From: Pseudovibrio brasiliensis
GTDB lineage: Bacteria > Pseudomonadota > Alphaproteobacteria > Rhizobiales > Stappiaceae
Direction: 5' to 3'
Assembly (NCBI RefSeq): GCF_018282095.1
Contig: NZ_CP074126.1
Coordinates: forward strand, 482,501-546,500
DNA: 64,000 bases
Below, piece by piece: positions 19,621-31,940 of this stretch; positions within the stretch are counted from its first letter, which is position 1, and each line of letters begins with the position of its first letter. The notes under the pieces were generated by a model. That model did no database searches, was not told where the DNA came from, and saw only the letters and a program-made list of their open reading frames with translations. A program made the translations under genes and the position numbers.

Positions 19621-20565
19621 ATGAGTACACTGGTCGTGCAGGATGAAGTTGCTGAGGAGCGGCATCGCTTCATCGAAAAGCTTACACCATATCTATTCAT
19701 CTCTCCCTGGATCTTGGGTTTCCTGTTCTTCACCCTTGGGCCGCTCATCTTCTCATTCATCATGAGCTTTTATGACTGGCCCGTGGTGGGTGAGCGAACA
19801 TTTGTTGGACTGCAAAACTACCAGGTCATGCTGACTGAAGATCCATTGTTCTGGGACAGTCTTTGGATCACGGTGAAGTTCGGCCTGTTCTTTGTGCCAT
19901 TCAACGTGATCCTCGGCTTGCTCCTTGCCGTTTTGCTTAATCAGAAAGTTATCGGGACAGGCTTTTTCAGAACAATCTTCTATCTACCTTCAGTGATTTC
20001 CGGTGTCGCGCTCGTCACCATCTGGGCGTGGATCTACAGCCATGAGTACGGCATTTTGAACTTCCTGCTCGGCCTTGCAGGCATTGAGGGACCAAACTGG
20101 CTGGGCGATCCAAACTGGTCTTTGCTGGCAATCGTGATTGCTTCCCTCTGGGGGCTTGGCGGAACCATGCTCATATTGCTGACGGGCCTGCAATCCATCC
20201 CGAAAGAGCTCTATGAAGCTGCCAAGATTTCCGGCGTGCCTGCATGGGCAAGGCTGGTTTACATCACCATCCCCATGCTTTCACCCATGCTGCTCTTCAC
20301 GGTGATCACGTCGATCATCTCAGCCTTCCAACAGCTGACAATCGCACTTCTGCTGACGGGCGGTGGCCCTCTGGAGAGCACCTACTTCTTCGCCATGTAC
20401 ATTTATGACAACGCATTCAAGTACTTCGAGATGGGATTTGCCGCTGCCAACTCCTGGGTCATGTTCCTGATCATCCTCGCTCTGTCCATGATGGTTCTGA
20501 AGTCATCTTCTGCATGGGTCTATTACGAAGGCGAGATGAAAAAGACGGAGGCCAATGATGACTAG
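19621..20565 (+). CDS. Sugar ABC transporter permease (MalF/UgpA type)
   Basis: This is a 314-residue inner-membrane permease with six hydrophobic segments and the coupling EAA loop reading LYEAAKISGVPAWARLVYITIP in its usual place, about 100 residues from the C-terminus. The ATG at 19621 follows GGGAGGGAGAG and is preferred over one six codons earlier. It pairs with the next permease, whose start overlaps it by about ten bases. Confidence 0.93.
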   Translation: MSTLVVQDEVAEERHRFIEKLTPYLFISPWILGFLFFTLGPLIFSFIMSFYDWPVVGERTFVGLQNYQVMLTEDPLFWDSLWITVKFGLFFVPFNVILGLLLAVLLNQKVIGTGFFRTIFYLPSVISGVALVTIWAWIYSHEYGILNFLLGLAGIEGPNWLGDPNWSLLAIVIASLWGLGGTMLILLTGLQSIPKELYEAAKISGVPAWARLVYITIPMLSPMLLFTVITSIISAFQQLTIALLLTGGGPLESTYFFAMYIYDNAFKYFEMGFAAANSWVMFLIILALSMMVLKSSSAWVYYEGEMKKTEANDD

Positions 20566-21370
20566 AGCTCTCACATATGGCGCGCTGCTGTTCCTCTCAG
20601 CGATGTTCATTATCCCATTTTACTGGACCTTCATCACCGCAGTGAAAAACATCGGAGAACTCTACCAGTTCCCCCCTGTCTTCTGGCCCGATGAGGTTAT
20701 GTGGGAGAACTTCGCCACCGCTTGGTTCAAACAACCTTTTGATGTTTATCTCAAAAACTCAGTGATCGTGGTGGTTCTCTCCACCATCGGACAGCTGTTT
20801 TCCTGCTCTCTGGTTGCATTCGGTTTCGCGCGTTTTCAGTTCAAAGGCCGCGATGCCATCTTCGTCCTGTTGCTCTCAACCATGATGATCCCATGGGATG
20901 TGAAAATGATCCCGCTCTACATGGAGTTCAATATGCTTGGCTGGATCAACACGCTCAAACCACTGATCGTGCCAGCTTACTTCGCGGATGCATTCTTCGT
21001 GTTCCTGCTGCGCCAGTACATCATGACTGTTCCCATCGAGATTGATGAAGCAGCGCGCATGGATGGCGCGAACTCCTGGCAGATCTACTGGCGTATCCAC
21101 CTGCCATTGATGATGCCAGCGCTCGTGCTTGTTGGCACCTTCCATTTCATGAACGCATGGAACGACTATCTGGGGCCGCTGATCTATCTAAACGATCAGT
21201 CCAAATACACGCTGACGCTGGGCCTTTCCATGTTCAAGGGCCTGCATGAAACAGATATCACCTCAATTGCGGCTATTACGGTCGTCCTCTGCATTCCGCC
21301 GCTGATCCTGTTCTTCTTTGCACAGCGTTACATCATGGACGGCTCAATTGGCTCCTCGGTGAAAGGGTAA
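20555..21370 (+). CDS. Sugar ABC transporter permease (MalG/UgpE type)
   Basis: This is a 271-residue inner-membrane permease, partner of the preceding one, with six membrane segments. The EAA loop reads IDEAARMDGANSWQIYWRIHLP, and the C-terminal end FFAQRYIMDGSIGSSVKG is typical of the MalG/LacG branch. It overlaps the upstream permease gene and is followed after three bases by the hydrolase gene, so all are one operon. Confidence 0.94.
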   Translation: MMTRALTYGALLFLSAMFIIPFYWTFITAVKNIGELYQFPPVFWPDEVMWENFATAWFKQPFDVYLKNSVIVVVLSTIGQLFSCSLVAFGFARFQFKGRDAIFVLLLSTMMIPWDVKMIPLYMEFNMLGWINTLKPLIVPAYFADAFFVFLLRQYIMTVPIEIDEAARMDGANSWQIYWRIHLPLMMPALVLVGTFHFMNAWNDYLGPLIYLNDQSKYTLTLGLSMFKGLHETDITSIAAITVVLCIPPLILFFFAQRYIMDGSIGSSVKG

Positions 21371-21373
21371 TGC

Positions 21374-23086
21374 ATGACGCTATTTGACTTTACCCGAGTA
21401 CCCTTCTCTCGCCACCAACGCTTCACAACGCTCTCCATGGTACGTGGGCACGGTGGTGAGCAACAATGCTACCTGCGCTACGTGGCAGGCGGAGATGAGC
21501 GACCGAGCCACGGTCGCTTGTGCAAGCTGGAGTTCTTAAGCGAGGATGGTTCAGAACTGACACCTCGGTTCTCTCTATCTCCACACAGGCTGGATGTTAA
21601 ACTGTTCGCTAGTGAGCAGAAAAGAGGAGACATCAGCTTCTGCATCGGGAATGGAGAAGTGCTCCACGTAAAAGGGCAGGGAGCCTCAGTCCGCTTTGCT
21701 CTTGAAGGCTCCCGGTACGACTACGCTTTCCAACACCCAGGTGGCGAGCAATGCATTGTGGCTGCGGGAGAAAACCTACGCCTGACACCGTTCGCCTCAA
21801 AGGGCAACGCCACCGTTGAAGGCAACTGGCGGCGTGACCACGCAGACAACGTTGCCTTGACCTTCTCAGGAGAACAGTTTGAAGGCGGTATAATCCTTCA
21901 CCGTCGCCTTTGCCCGAATGCCGCGAAAACCTCATTTGAGGATGTTCAGGCGGCATCTCAGCAAGCCTTCGCCGAGTGGCATGGAAAGCAACACCAGAAC
22001 GAAGCGGAGAAGTTAGCCACGTACCTTCTATGGGCAAACACAGTCCCGGCGGAGGGTGCCCTGACACATCCAGCTACGTACATGTCTAAGAACCACATGA
22101 TCAACATCTGGAGCTGGGACAACGCCTTTTCTGCAATTGGTCTTGCTGGCATTGATCCTGAGTTGGCGTTCAGTCAGTTTGCAGCCATTTATGAGTGGCA
22201 AGACGAGAGCGGTTTGCTGCCAGACTTTGTGCACGATGCCGGTGCCTCGTTCGCATTTACAAAACCACCCGTCCACGGCTGGGCCATCTCCCACATACTT
22301 GAAACATATCGAGGTAGTTTCACACCTGAGCAACTCGTCTATCTGCGAGAGAAAATGGAACGTCAGCTCAGTTACTGGCTCACGCACACACGCGCAAGCC
22401 CGCAAGAGCTTCCAAGCTACTTTCACGGCAATGACAGCGGCTGGGACAATGCCAGCTTCTTCGATCACGGTGGCCCTGTGATCGGGCCGGACTTACCCAC
22501 ATTCCTGTGCCTAACTGCAAAGTGTATCGCGCAGCTCTACAGAAAGGCCGATGCGCCAGAGATTGCCAGCAAATTTGATCAGATAAGCATGGACCTCAGG
22601 GATTTGATGATCAAGCAGCTCTGGAATGGTCGGACTTTTGAGTTCCGCAAATCAACGCAACCAGAATTGCCCCTTCCGGATACCAGCCTTGCCCAGTTTA
22701 TGCCGCTGTTGCTTGGCAGTGATCTGCCAAGAGAGATTGCGGAGAAACTGCTCGAAAGGTTCAATTCTCTAGGCTTCCTCACAGAATGGGGACCTGCTAC
22801 TGAACACCCTCAGAGCACTTACTATGAAGCAGACGGGTATTGGCGTGGCCCCATATGGGCGCCAACCACACTGCTGATCTTTGATGGTTTATGTCAGCAA
22901 GGTGAGATCCGACTAGCGCATGAACTGGCAAAGCGGTTTATGAGAACTTGTGAGGCTTCAGGAATGGCAGAAAACTTTGATGCCTTGACTGGAGACGGTC
23001 TACGCGACAAAGCATTCGCTTGGACATCCGCTGTCTATCTTCGTTTTCAGGATGTGCTGTCAAAGGCACAACTGACCCCAGCTTGA
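21374..23086 (+). CDS. GH63/GH37-like (alpha/alpha)6 glycoside hydrolase
   Basis: This is a 570-residue cytoplasmic enzyme with an N-terminal beta-sandwich-like part (to about 190) and a C-terminal (alpha/alpha)6 barrel. Barrel motifs match the trehalase/GH63 clan: WSWDN (246-250), GLLPDFVHD (280-288), GNDSGWDNA (352-360, holding the probable acid aspartate) and EADGYWRGPIWAP near residue 485. Related bacterial enzymes cleave glucosyl- or mannosylglycerate and other small alpha-glycosides. It has no signal peptide. It ends the transport operon, so it likely cleaves the imported compound together with the GH42 enzyme. The specific substrate is not determined. Confidence 0.8.
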   Translation: MTLFDFTRVPFSRHQRFTTLSMVRGHGGEQQCYLRYVAGGDERPSHGRLCKLEFLSEDGSELTPRFSLSPHRLDVKLFASEQKRGDISFCIGNGEVLHVKGQGASVRFALEGSRYDYAFQHPGGEQCIVAAGENLRLTPFASKGNATVEGNWRRDHADNVALTFSGEQFEGGIILHRRLCPNAAKTSFEDVQAASQQAFAEWHGKQHQNEAEKLATYLLWANTVPAEGALTHPATYMSKNHMINIWSWDNAFSAIGLAGIDPELAFSQFAAIYEWQDESGLLPDFVHDAGASFAFTKPPVHGWAISHILETYRGSFTPEQLVYLREKMERQLSYWLTHTRASPQELPSYFHGNDSGWDNASFFDHGGPVIGPDLPTFLCLTAKCIAQLYRKADAPEIASKFDQISMDLRDLMIKQLWNGRTFEFRKSTQPELPLPDTSLAQFMPLLLGSDLPREIAEKLLERFNSLGFLTEWGPATEHPQSTYYEADGYWRGPIWAPTTLLIFDGLCQQGEIRLAHELAKRFMRTCEASGMAENFDALTGDGLRDKAFAWTSAVYLRFQDVLSKAQLTPA

Positions 23087-23093
23087 GTATCCA

Positions 23094-24146
23094 ATGGCGC
23101 AAAGACCAACGATCAAAACAATTGCGAAGGAAACAGGGCTCTCAACGGCCACTGTTTCAAAAGCGCTTAATGCTTCCCCTCAGGTGCGCCCGCGCACCCG
23201 TGACAAAGTTCTGCAGGCTGCAAAAGAGCTGGGTTATGAGCTGAATATAAGCGGTGTTCAACTGCGCACTGGCAAAACCTATCAGATCGCCATGGTGACG
23301 GTCATTGCATCACCCGATGATGATGAATGGGCTGGGGTGGGATACACGCAATTGATCAGCGGTATCTCCCGAGCTATCGCTCATACGCCCTATCGTGTAG
23401 TGCAGTATCAGGTGGCCAGTTTTGATGAGAGCTTCGAAGTCATAAAGCGTATCGTTCAAAACAAAAAAGCCGATGGCATTATCATCTCCGGAACACGGAT
23501 AAATGATCCCCGCATTAGCTTCATGCAGGAGCAGGAGTTCCCGTTTGTCACGTATGGTACTAGCGATGCCAGCGCACCTCATGCCTATGTGGATACGGAC
23601 AACCGCCGCATCGTCACGATCTGCGTGGATCGCCTGCTCTCCAAAGGCCATCGCCGGATTGCAATGATCAACGCCAGAGAAGAGTTGAACTACACGCAAA
23701 ACCGGGTGGAAGCTTACACGGCATCCTTGTCTCGTGCAGGACTGAGTTTCGATCCATCTCTGATCGCTTATGGACGCCTGACGCCAGCGTTTGGCCGTGA
23801 GCAACTCTTTGAAATGTCTATGTTTGAAGAGCCTCCAACCGCTTACATTTGCGCCAATGAAGCGACGGCGATGGGCGTTCTTTCTGGGTTTCAGGTGCGT
23901 GGTATGGAACATGGCCGCGATGCGGTCGTGATTGCAACAGACGACCTGAACGTGTCGCAGTATTTCTCACCGCCAATTACAACTTGTTATCTCCCGATAT
24001 CGAAGCCAAGCGAAACGCTGGGCCAGTTCATGCTGGACTTAATTGGCGGTGAGGATCCTATAAATCTCCAGAAGCTGTTTGTGCCTGACTTGATTGAGCG
24101 TGGCGCTGACACGTGCAATCTCGAGAAGCAGCAGGCACAAAGTTAG
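23094..24146 (+). CDS. LacI family transcriptional regulator
   Basis: This is a 350-residue regulator with an N-terminal helix-turn-helix (residues 5-26, TIKTIAKETGLSTATVSKAL), the hinge helix region near 45-60, and a periplasmic-binding-protein-like effector domain. It lies seven bases after the hydrolase gene and is likely co-transcribed with the operon it controls. The two TAAACGTTTA sites before GH42 and before the ABC genes are the probable operators. The inducer is probably the transported sugar or its hydrolysis product. Its stop overlaps the stop of the convergent thiF gene by four bases. Confidence 0.93.
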   Translation: MAQRPTIKTIAKETGLSTATVSKALNASPQVRPRTRDKVLQAAKELGYELNISGVQLRTGKTYQIAMVTVIASPDDDEWAGVGYTQLISGISRAIAHTPYRVVQYQVASFDESFEVIKRIVQNKKADGIIISGTRINDPRISFMQEQEFPFVTYGTSDASAPHAYVDTDNRRIVTICVDRLLSKGHRRIAMINAREELNYTQNRVEAYTASLSRAGLSFDPSLIAYGRLTPAFGREQLFEMSMFEEPPTAYICANEATAMGVLSGFQVRGMEHGRDAVVIATDDLNVSQYFSPPITTCYLPISKPSETLGQFMLDLIGGEDPINLQKLFVPDLIERGADTCNLEKQQAQS

Positions 24147-25108
24147 CTCCTGCTATCAGCAATCAGAGCGATGTTCTTAAATCCTCGCTCTGAAAGCACT
24201 TGAGCCCCTCGCCATGCTCGCAAACCAGTCCGGCAGCACAGCACGATGCGCTGGGAGCCGTCGAAGTTGCAGTTGGTGAGCTCTTCAGGAGAAACTCGCT
24301 GGGCACGCGCATAAACAGGCTTGGGTGCTTCCATGCAGTCTCTCAACTCAATCACCCGATCCTCAGAGCTTAGGTCTGCTGTTGAGATAAACGGTGCATG
24401 CCACTCTGGCTCTTTAGCATTGAGAAAAGAGAAGCCACCGAACCCAAAGCTCTTAAGATCGATCGTAATGAGGCGGCCCATTGGGCTCGGCGAGAAGCCC
24501 AGCAACACAGCTAAAACCATCTGCGCCTGCATGGCACCAATGCTTCCAACGGCTGGCCCAAGAACACCCGCACTCGAGCAGTTCGCAGCATTGGAAGGTG
24601 GCTCAGGAAAGACCGCCCTGAGGGAAGGCACACCACCACAAAATCCGCCAAGGTAACCAGCGGTCCCCAATGCTGATGCCGAGATGAGCGGTTTGCCTTG
24701 CAAGGTACATTCGTCAGAGAGTGTGTAGGATGCTGCAAAGGTATCAGCAGCATCAACAACGATATACGCCTGAGCAACCAACTCAGTGGCGTTTCCCGGC
24801 TCCAAAGCAATATTGAGTGCGCGCAGCTCTACCTCTGGATTGTAACCATGCAAACGTGCCGCTGCCGCATACGCTTTGCTCTCACCGACATTGGCAAGAG
24901 AATAAAGCGGTTGGCGATGCAGATTGCTCTCCTCAACCACGTCAGGATCAACAATCGTGATGATGCCAACCCCGGCACCAGCAAGATACTGCAGAACCGG
25001 GCACCCCAACCCTCCAGCTCCAACCACCAGCACATGCGAAGCGCGTAGCCGGTCCTGACCTTCTACACCGACTTCCGGTAAAATCATCTGACGATCATAG
25101 CGGGTCAT
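24143..25108 (-). CDS. thiF: ThiF/MoeB-type adenylyltransferase with rhodanese tail
   Basis: This is a protein of about 321 residues. The N-terminal E1-like domain has the nucleotide motif GAGGLGCP, the arginine-containing segment EESNLHRQ and the CSSAGVLGP stretch. It activates the C-terminal glycine of ThiS by adenylation so that sulfur can be added. The C-terminal 90 residues resemble a rhodanese domain with the active-site loop LCCRTGLRA, which could carry the persulfide sulfur, so both steps may be fused in one chain. The ATG at 25108 overlaps the thiE stop (ATGA). It is the last gene of the thiamine operon. Confidence 0.87.
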   Translation of the reverse strand: MTRYDRQMILPEVGVEGQDRLRASHVLVVGAGGLGCPVLQYLAGAGVGIITIVDPDVVEESNLHRQPLYSLANVGESKAYAAAARLHGYNPEVELRALNIALEPGNATELVAQAYIVVDAADTFAASYTLSDECTLQGKPLISASALGTAGYLGGFCGGVPSLRAVFPEPPSNAANCSSAGVLGPAVGSIGAMQAQMVLAVLLGFSPSPMGRLITIDLKSFGFGGFSFLNAKEPEWHAPFISTADLSSEDRVIELRDCMEAPKPVYARAQRVSPEELTNCNFDGSQRIVLCCRTGLRAWRGAQVLSERGFKNIALIADSRS

Positions 25109-25698
25109 AGCCTGCAGGCCTCCACCCATTCCTGTGTTCTGGAAACCGGATCTGGGGCTTGCAGGATATCAGTCACCACAGCGGCACTATCTGCCCCAGC
25201 TTCGAACACGCCAGCAAGCCGCTCCGGTGTCAGACCCCCAATGGTCACAAGAGGCGTTTCTCCAACCATTTGCTTCCAACGACGGACGCGATCCAGCCCC
25301 TGAGGTGCCCATTTCATCTTCTTCAGCTTGGTTGGATAGACTGGCCCCAGTGCCACATACTCAGGATTATGAGAGAGGGCTCGATCAAGTTCTGCTTCAT
25401 CATGGGTGGAAAGGCCAAAGCGAATGCCAGCTTTTCGAAGAGCGGCAAAATCTGCGGTATCCATGTCTTCTTGACCGAGGTGAACAAAGTCACAGCCCAG
25501 TTCCAATGCCAACTCCCAGTAATCATTAATGATCAACTGGGTACCATGGGTCTTACACAAATCTCGGGCTTTGATGACTTGCCGACGTACCTCCGCTTCA
25601 GGTAGATCTTTGATCCTCAGTTGCACAAGCTTCACACCATGAGGCGCCAGTTTCTCAATCCAGTCCACATCCCCGGTAATCAGGTAAAATCGTTCCAT
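25105..25698 (-). CDS. thiE: Thiamine phosphate synthase
   Basis: This is a 197-residue TIM-barrel enzyme that joins HMP-pyrophosphate and thiazole phosphate to form thiamine phosphate. Visible motifs include VQLRIKD at the first strands, the LIINDYWELA segment, VHLGQEDMD, GLSTHDEAE and ALGPVYPTKLK, followed by TIGGLTPERL. It is slightly short but has all the active-site loops. The start shares one base with the thiG stop. Confidence 0.93.
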   Translation of the reverse strand: MERFYLITGDVDWIEKLAPHGVKLVQLRIKDLPEAEVRRQVIKARDLCKTHGTQLIINDYWELALELGCDFVHLGQEDMDTADFAALRKAGIRFGLSTHDEAELDRALSHNPEYVALGPVYPTKLKKMKWAPQGLDRVRRWKQMVGETPLVTIGGLTPERLAGVFEAGADSAAVVTDILQAPDPVSRTQEWVEACRL

Positions 25699-26465
25699 CA
25701 GATCAACTCCGCCATGCCAAGGATTGGGGTTGAAGGAACCGCCATATCCCGAGGTTCCATTGGATCGGCGGTATAACCAAGCCGACCTGCTTCAATCGCT
25801 TGTGCCATCGCTTTCGCCATCAACGCTGGATCTCCTGCTTTTGCGACAGCCGTGTTGAGTAAGACTGCATCCATACCCAGCTCCATCGCACGTGTTGCAT
25901 CAGATGGACGACCAATCCCGGCATCGACGATCAGCGGGACATCCGGAAAGTGCGCTCGCATCGCCCGCAAAGCATCTGGGTTCCGCAGTCCCTGACCTGA
26001 TCCAATCGGTGCGCCCCAAGGCATCAGCAGCTCGCAACCAGCCTCCAACAGCTTCTCTCCAACCACCAGATCATCCGTGGTGTACGGGAACACTTTGAAA
26101 CCGTCTGCACTCAGGATTTTTGCAGCCTCGACAAGACCAAACACATCCGGCTGCAAACTATCTGTGTTGCCGATGACTTCCAGCTTGATCCAGTTCGTTC
26201 CAAACAATTCCCGCGCCATCTGCGCTGTCGTTACAGCCTCTCGCACGCTATGGCATCCGGCGGTGTTCGGCAGTATTTTGCAGCCACAATCCTTCAGCAG
26301 CTCCCAGAACCCTGCACCAGATCCATCCGCAGTTTCTCGCCGCAAGGAGACCGTGATGATCTCTGCCTGACTGGCCTCAATTGCCTTCTTCAACACGACT
26401 GGTGAAGGATACTGGGCTGTGCCAAGAAGCAGACGGGAGTTGATTTCTGTACCGTAAACCTGCAT
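25698..26465 (-). CDS. thiG: Thiazole synthase
   Basis: This is a 255-residue TIM barrel that builds the thiazole ring from 1-deoxy-xylulose phosphate, ThiS-thiocarboxylate and dehydroglycine. The N-terminal [44 protein letters not shown], and C-terminal [19 protein letters not shown] with [12 protein letters not shown] are all typical. It follows thiS by one base. Confidence 0.96.
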   Translation of the reverse strand: MQVYGTEINSRLLLGTAQYPSPVVLKKAIEASQAEIITVSLRRETADGSGAGFWELLKDCGCKILPNTAGCHSVREAVTTAQMARELFGTNWIKLEVIGNTDSLQPDVFGLVEAAKILSADGFKVFPYTTDDLVVGEKLLEAGCELLMPWGAPIGSGQGLRNPDALRAMRAHFPDVPLIVDAGIGRPSDATRAMELGMDAVLLNTAVAKAGDPALMAKAMAQAIEAGRLGYTADPMEPRDMAVPSTPILGMAELI

Positions 26466-26466
26466 C

Positions 26467-26660
26467 TCAACCTCCCTGCATTGGGGCCAGAACCTCTAGC
26501 TTGTCGCCTTCTGAAAGTGGCGTTTCTGAATAGTTGTCACGAGGCACGAAGTTACCGTTCAAGGCTGCTGCGATTGCTGGACTGGTAAACTCCAGCTCGG
26601 TAAGAGCATCAGCCAAAGTTTTGCCAGCAACGTCGCGTGCTTCTGCATTCACGATGATTT

Positions 26661-26670
<10 letters not shown>
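26467..26670 (-). CDS. thiS: Sulfur carrier protein ThiS
   Basis: This is a 67-residue ubiquitin-like sulfur carrier ending in the required Gly-Gly (VLAPMQGG). Its C-terminus is adenylated by ThiF and converted to a thiocarboxylate that supplies sulfur for the thiazole ring. Its start overlaps the end of thiO by ten bases, so translation is coupled. Confidence 0.94.
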
Positions 26671-29627
<2,957 letters not shown>

Positions 29628-29815
29628 CGTGTTTTTGCTAGAACGATTATGAGCGAGTGTCAAGGCAGGGGTGGTTCAGCTGAGGTTCAGAATTCTTTTG
29701 TAATTTAGCTTGGGTGAGAGGGGAGTTGTTGGCCCTTATTGGATTTTGAGGTTTGCGCACCTATCTCTCATCTAAGAATTTCACTTCTGGATATCGCAAC
29801 TAATAATATCAACGA

Positions 29816-31783
29816 ATGCCTGAAACCTCTTCTCTCCCGTCTGTTCTTGCCGGCCCTATTTTGCGGCGATTAGAAACCACCCGTTTAACCTTCTGGCTCG
29901 CTGTCCGCGCACCGGCAGATGTAAAGCTGGAGCTACTGCCCCAAGGCGGTGATCCGCAAACCTATGAGCTTTCCCAAAAGCAGGCAGAGGTGAACTTGAT
30001 TTCAGCAGGCACGCACCTCCATTACCTGTTGATCGACCTTCCGCTTCATCAGCCGCTGCCACAGGATGTCTGGGTCAACTATCGCCTATCTTTGCGTATG
30101 GAGGATGATGAGCAGGCCGGGTGGCAGGACCATACGGTGTGGGCGCCGGACCTCTGCTATGAAAATCAGGAACTTCCCGGCTTCCTGTTAAGCTCAAAAG
30201 TCTCCTCACTCCTGCATGGTTCCTGCCGCAAGCCGCATCACGAGTCTGGTGATGGCTTGGTCGCTGCGGACCAGTTTCTGGCTAAGCATATTGCCACGAA
30301 TGGTGGGACCAAGATCGATCAGGAGAAATGGCCCGCTGCACTGGTGATGAGCGGTGACCAGATTTATTCCGATGACGTTGCTGGCCCCATGCTGCGAGCT
30401 ATCCATACGCTCATCGAAAAACTCGGTATCACTGAGGAACAGCTGGTGGGCTTGGAAAGCAAAGTGCCTGAAAAGGCAACAGACCTCTACAAACACAGTG
30501 ACACCTATTATCGGCGCGAAAAGTTTCTCCCAAGTCTGGAGAAGAATCGAAAGCTCTGGATGGTCTTGTTCGGTGGTGTTGAAAAGCCAATCTTCACGGC
30601 AGATCACGCCCACAATCACCTGATCACCCTTGCTGAGTTCCTCGCAATGTATCTGCTTGTCTGGTCTCCTGCAGTGTGGGATCTGGTTGATACGGGTGTC
30701 CCGCATGGACTGACCGCAGAAGAAACAGAACTTTATGAGAGTGAGCAAAAAATCCTGAAGGAGTTTGTTGCAGGCCTCAGTCAGGTGCGCCGCCTATTTG
30801 CACACCTTCCAGTTGCGATGATCTTTGATGACCATGATGTCACTGATGATTGGAATCTCAACCGTGACTGGGAAGAGACCGCCTACGGTCACCCGTTCTC
30901 CCGCCGCATCATCGGCAACGCCTTGTGCGCCTACATGCTCAATCAGGGGTGGGGCAATCGACCAGAAGCGTTCTCAGGTGGAACGCTGGAAGCGATGACG
31001 CAAGCTGTCACAGTGCCGGGCACCAACAGCTACGATGAGTTTCTGGATCACCTCTTTGGTTTTGAGAACTGGGACTACCACTGGGAACTGGACCCGCCAC
31101 TTTTGGTGCTAGACACCCGCACACGCAGATGGAGATCAGAACGTGCGGGGTATCTACCCTCTGGGTTGTTGGACTGGGAAGCAGTCACAGATCTTCAGCG
31201 ATCCCTACGCGGCAAGGATGCCGTCCTGCTTGTATCCGCTGCGCCAATTTTCGGCGTCAAATTGATCGAGACGCTCCAGAAGCTGCTCACTTTCATGGGC
31301 AAGCCGCTCATGGTGGATGCTGAATACTGGATGGCGCATCCGGGAACCGCTGATGGCATTCTGAATGTCTTCCGTCACCGCAAAACGCCAGACCGCTTCA
31401 CAATCCTCTCCGGCGATGTGCATTACTCGTTTGTGTATGATGTTGAACTGCGTGGCCATTCCAGAGGCCCTGATATTTGGCAAATCTGCAGCAGCGGCAT
31501 CAAGAACGAGTTCCCGGCAAAGCTGCTGGACAAACTTGATCATCTGAACCGCTGGCTCTATGCGCCTCGCTCGCCTTTGAACTGGCTCACCAGACGGCGT
31601 GGTATGAAGGTAATTCCGCGTAAGCCAGTCGGAACACATCATGGTCGCCGCCTGCTGAATGCAAGTGGTATTGGATTAGTTGAGTTTGATGAACACGGCG
31701 GTCCCGATCAAATCAGCCAACTACTACCGGATGGTCGTCAGGTTGTGTTTGTGCGCCGAGAAGAAGAAGCTCGCTGGGATTAA
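29816..31783 (+). CDS. PhoD-like metallophosphoesterase
   Basis: This is a 655-residue protein with an N-terminal beta domain (to about 125) and a PhoD-type metallophosphatase domain. Metal and active-site motifs are LLHGSCRKPHH, MSGDQIYSDD (Asp ligand), IFDDHDVTDDWNL and ILSGDVHYSFVYD with the final histidine. Unlike secreted PhoD it has no Tat or Sec signal, so it is probably cytoplasmic. It belongs to the large PhoD-like set of unknown substrate, some of which act on phosphodiesters. It stands alone between the thiamine riboswitch and murQ. Confidence 0.82.
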   Translation: MPETSSLPSVLAGPILRRLETTRLTFWLAVRAPADVKLELLPQGGDPQTYELSQKQAEVNLISAGTHLHYLLIDLPLHQPLPQDVWVNYRLSLRMEDDEQAGWQDHTVWAPDLCYENQELPGFLLSSKVSSLLHGSCRKPHHESGDGLVAADQFLAKHIATNGGTKIDQEKWPAALVMSGDQIYSDDVAGPMLRAIHTLIEKLGITEEQLVGLESKVPEKATDLYKHSDTYYRREKFLPSLEKNRKLWMVLFGGVEKPIFTADHAHNHLITLAEFLAMYLLVWSPAVWDLVDTGVPHGLTAEETELYESEQKILKEFVAGLSQVRRLFAHLPVAMIFDDHDVTDDWNLNRDWEETAYGHPFSRRIIGNALCAYMLNQGWGNRPEAFSGGTLEAMTQAVTVPGTNSYDEFLDHLFGFENWDYHWELDPPLLVLDTRTRRWRSERAGYLPSGLLDWEAVTDLQRSLRGKDAVLLVSAAPIFGVKLIETLQKLLTFMGKPLMVDAEYWMAHPGTADGILNVFRHRKTPDRFTILSGDVHYSFVYDVELRGHSRGPDIWQICSSGIKNEFPAKLLDKLDHLNRWLYAPRSPLNWLTRRRGMKVIPRKPVGTHHGRRLLNASGIGLVEFDEHGGPDQISQLLPDGRQVVFVRREEEARWD

Positions 31784-31940
31784 CGGCAAAAAATCTAGAG
31801 CCAAAATAATACCTGTGGTCTGCAACTGTCTCAGATAAATGCTGGAAATTTATTAGAATTACCCAAATTAAGAGCTCTCTCTAATATATCATTGCCATAT
31901 CGCGAGTTGTTGGTATGCTATTGGTATCAGGGAGAGTCTC

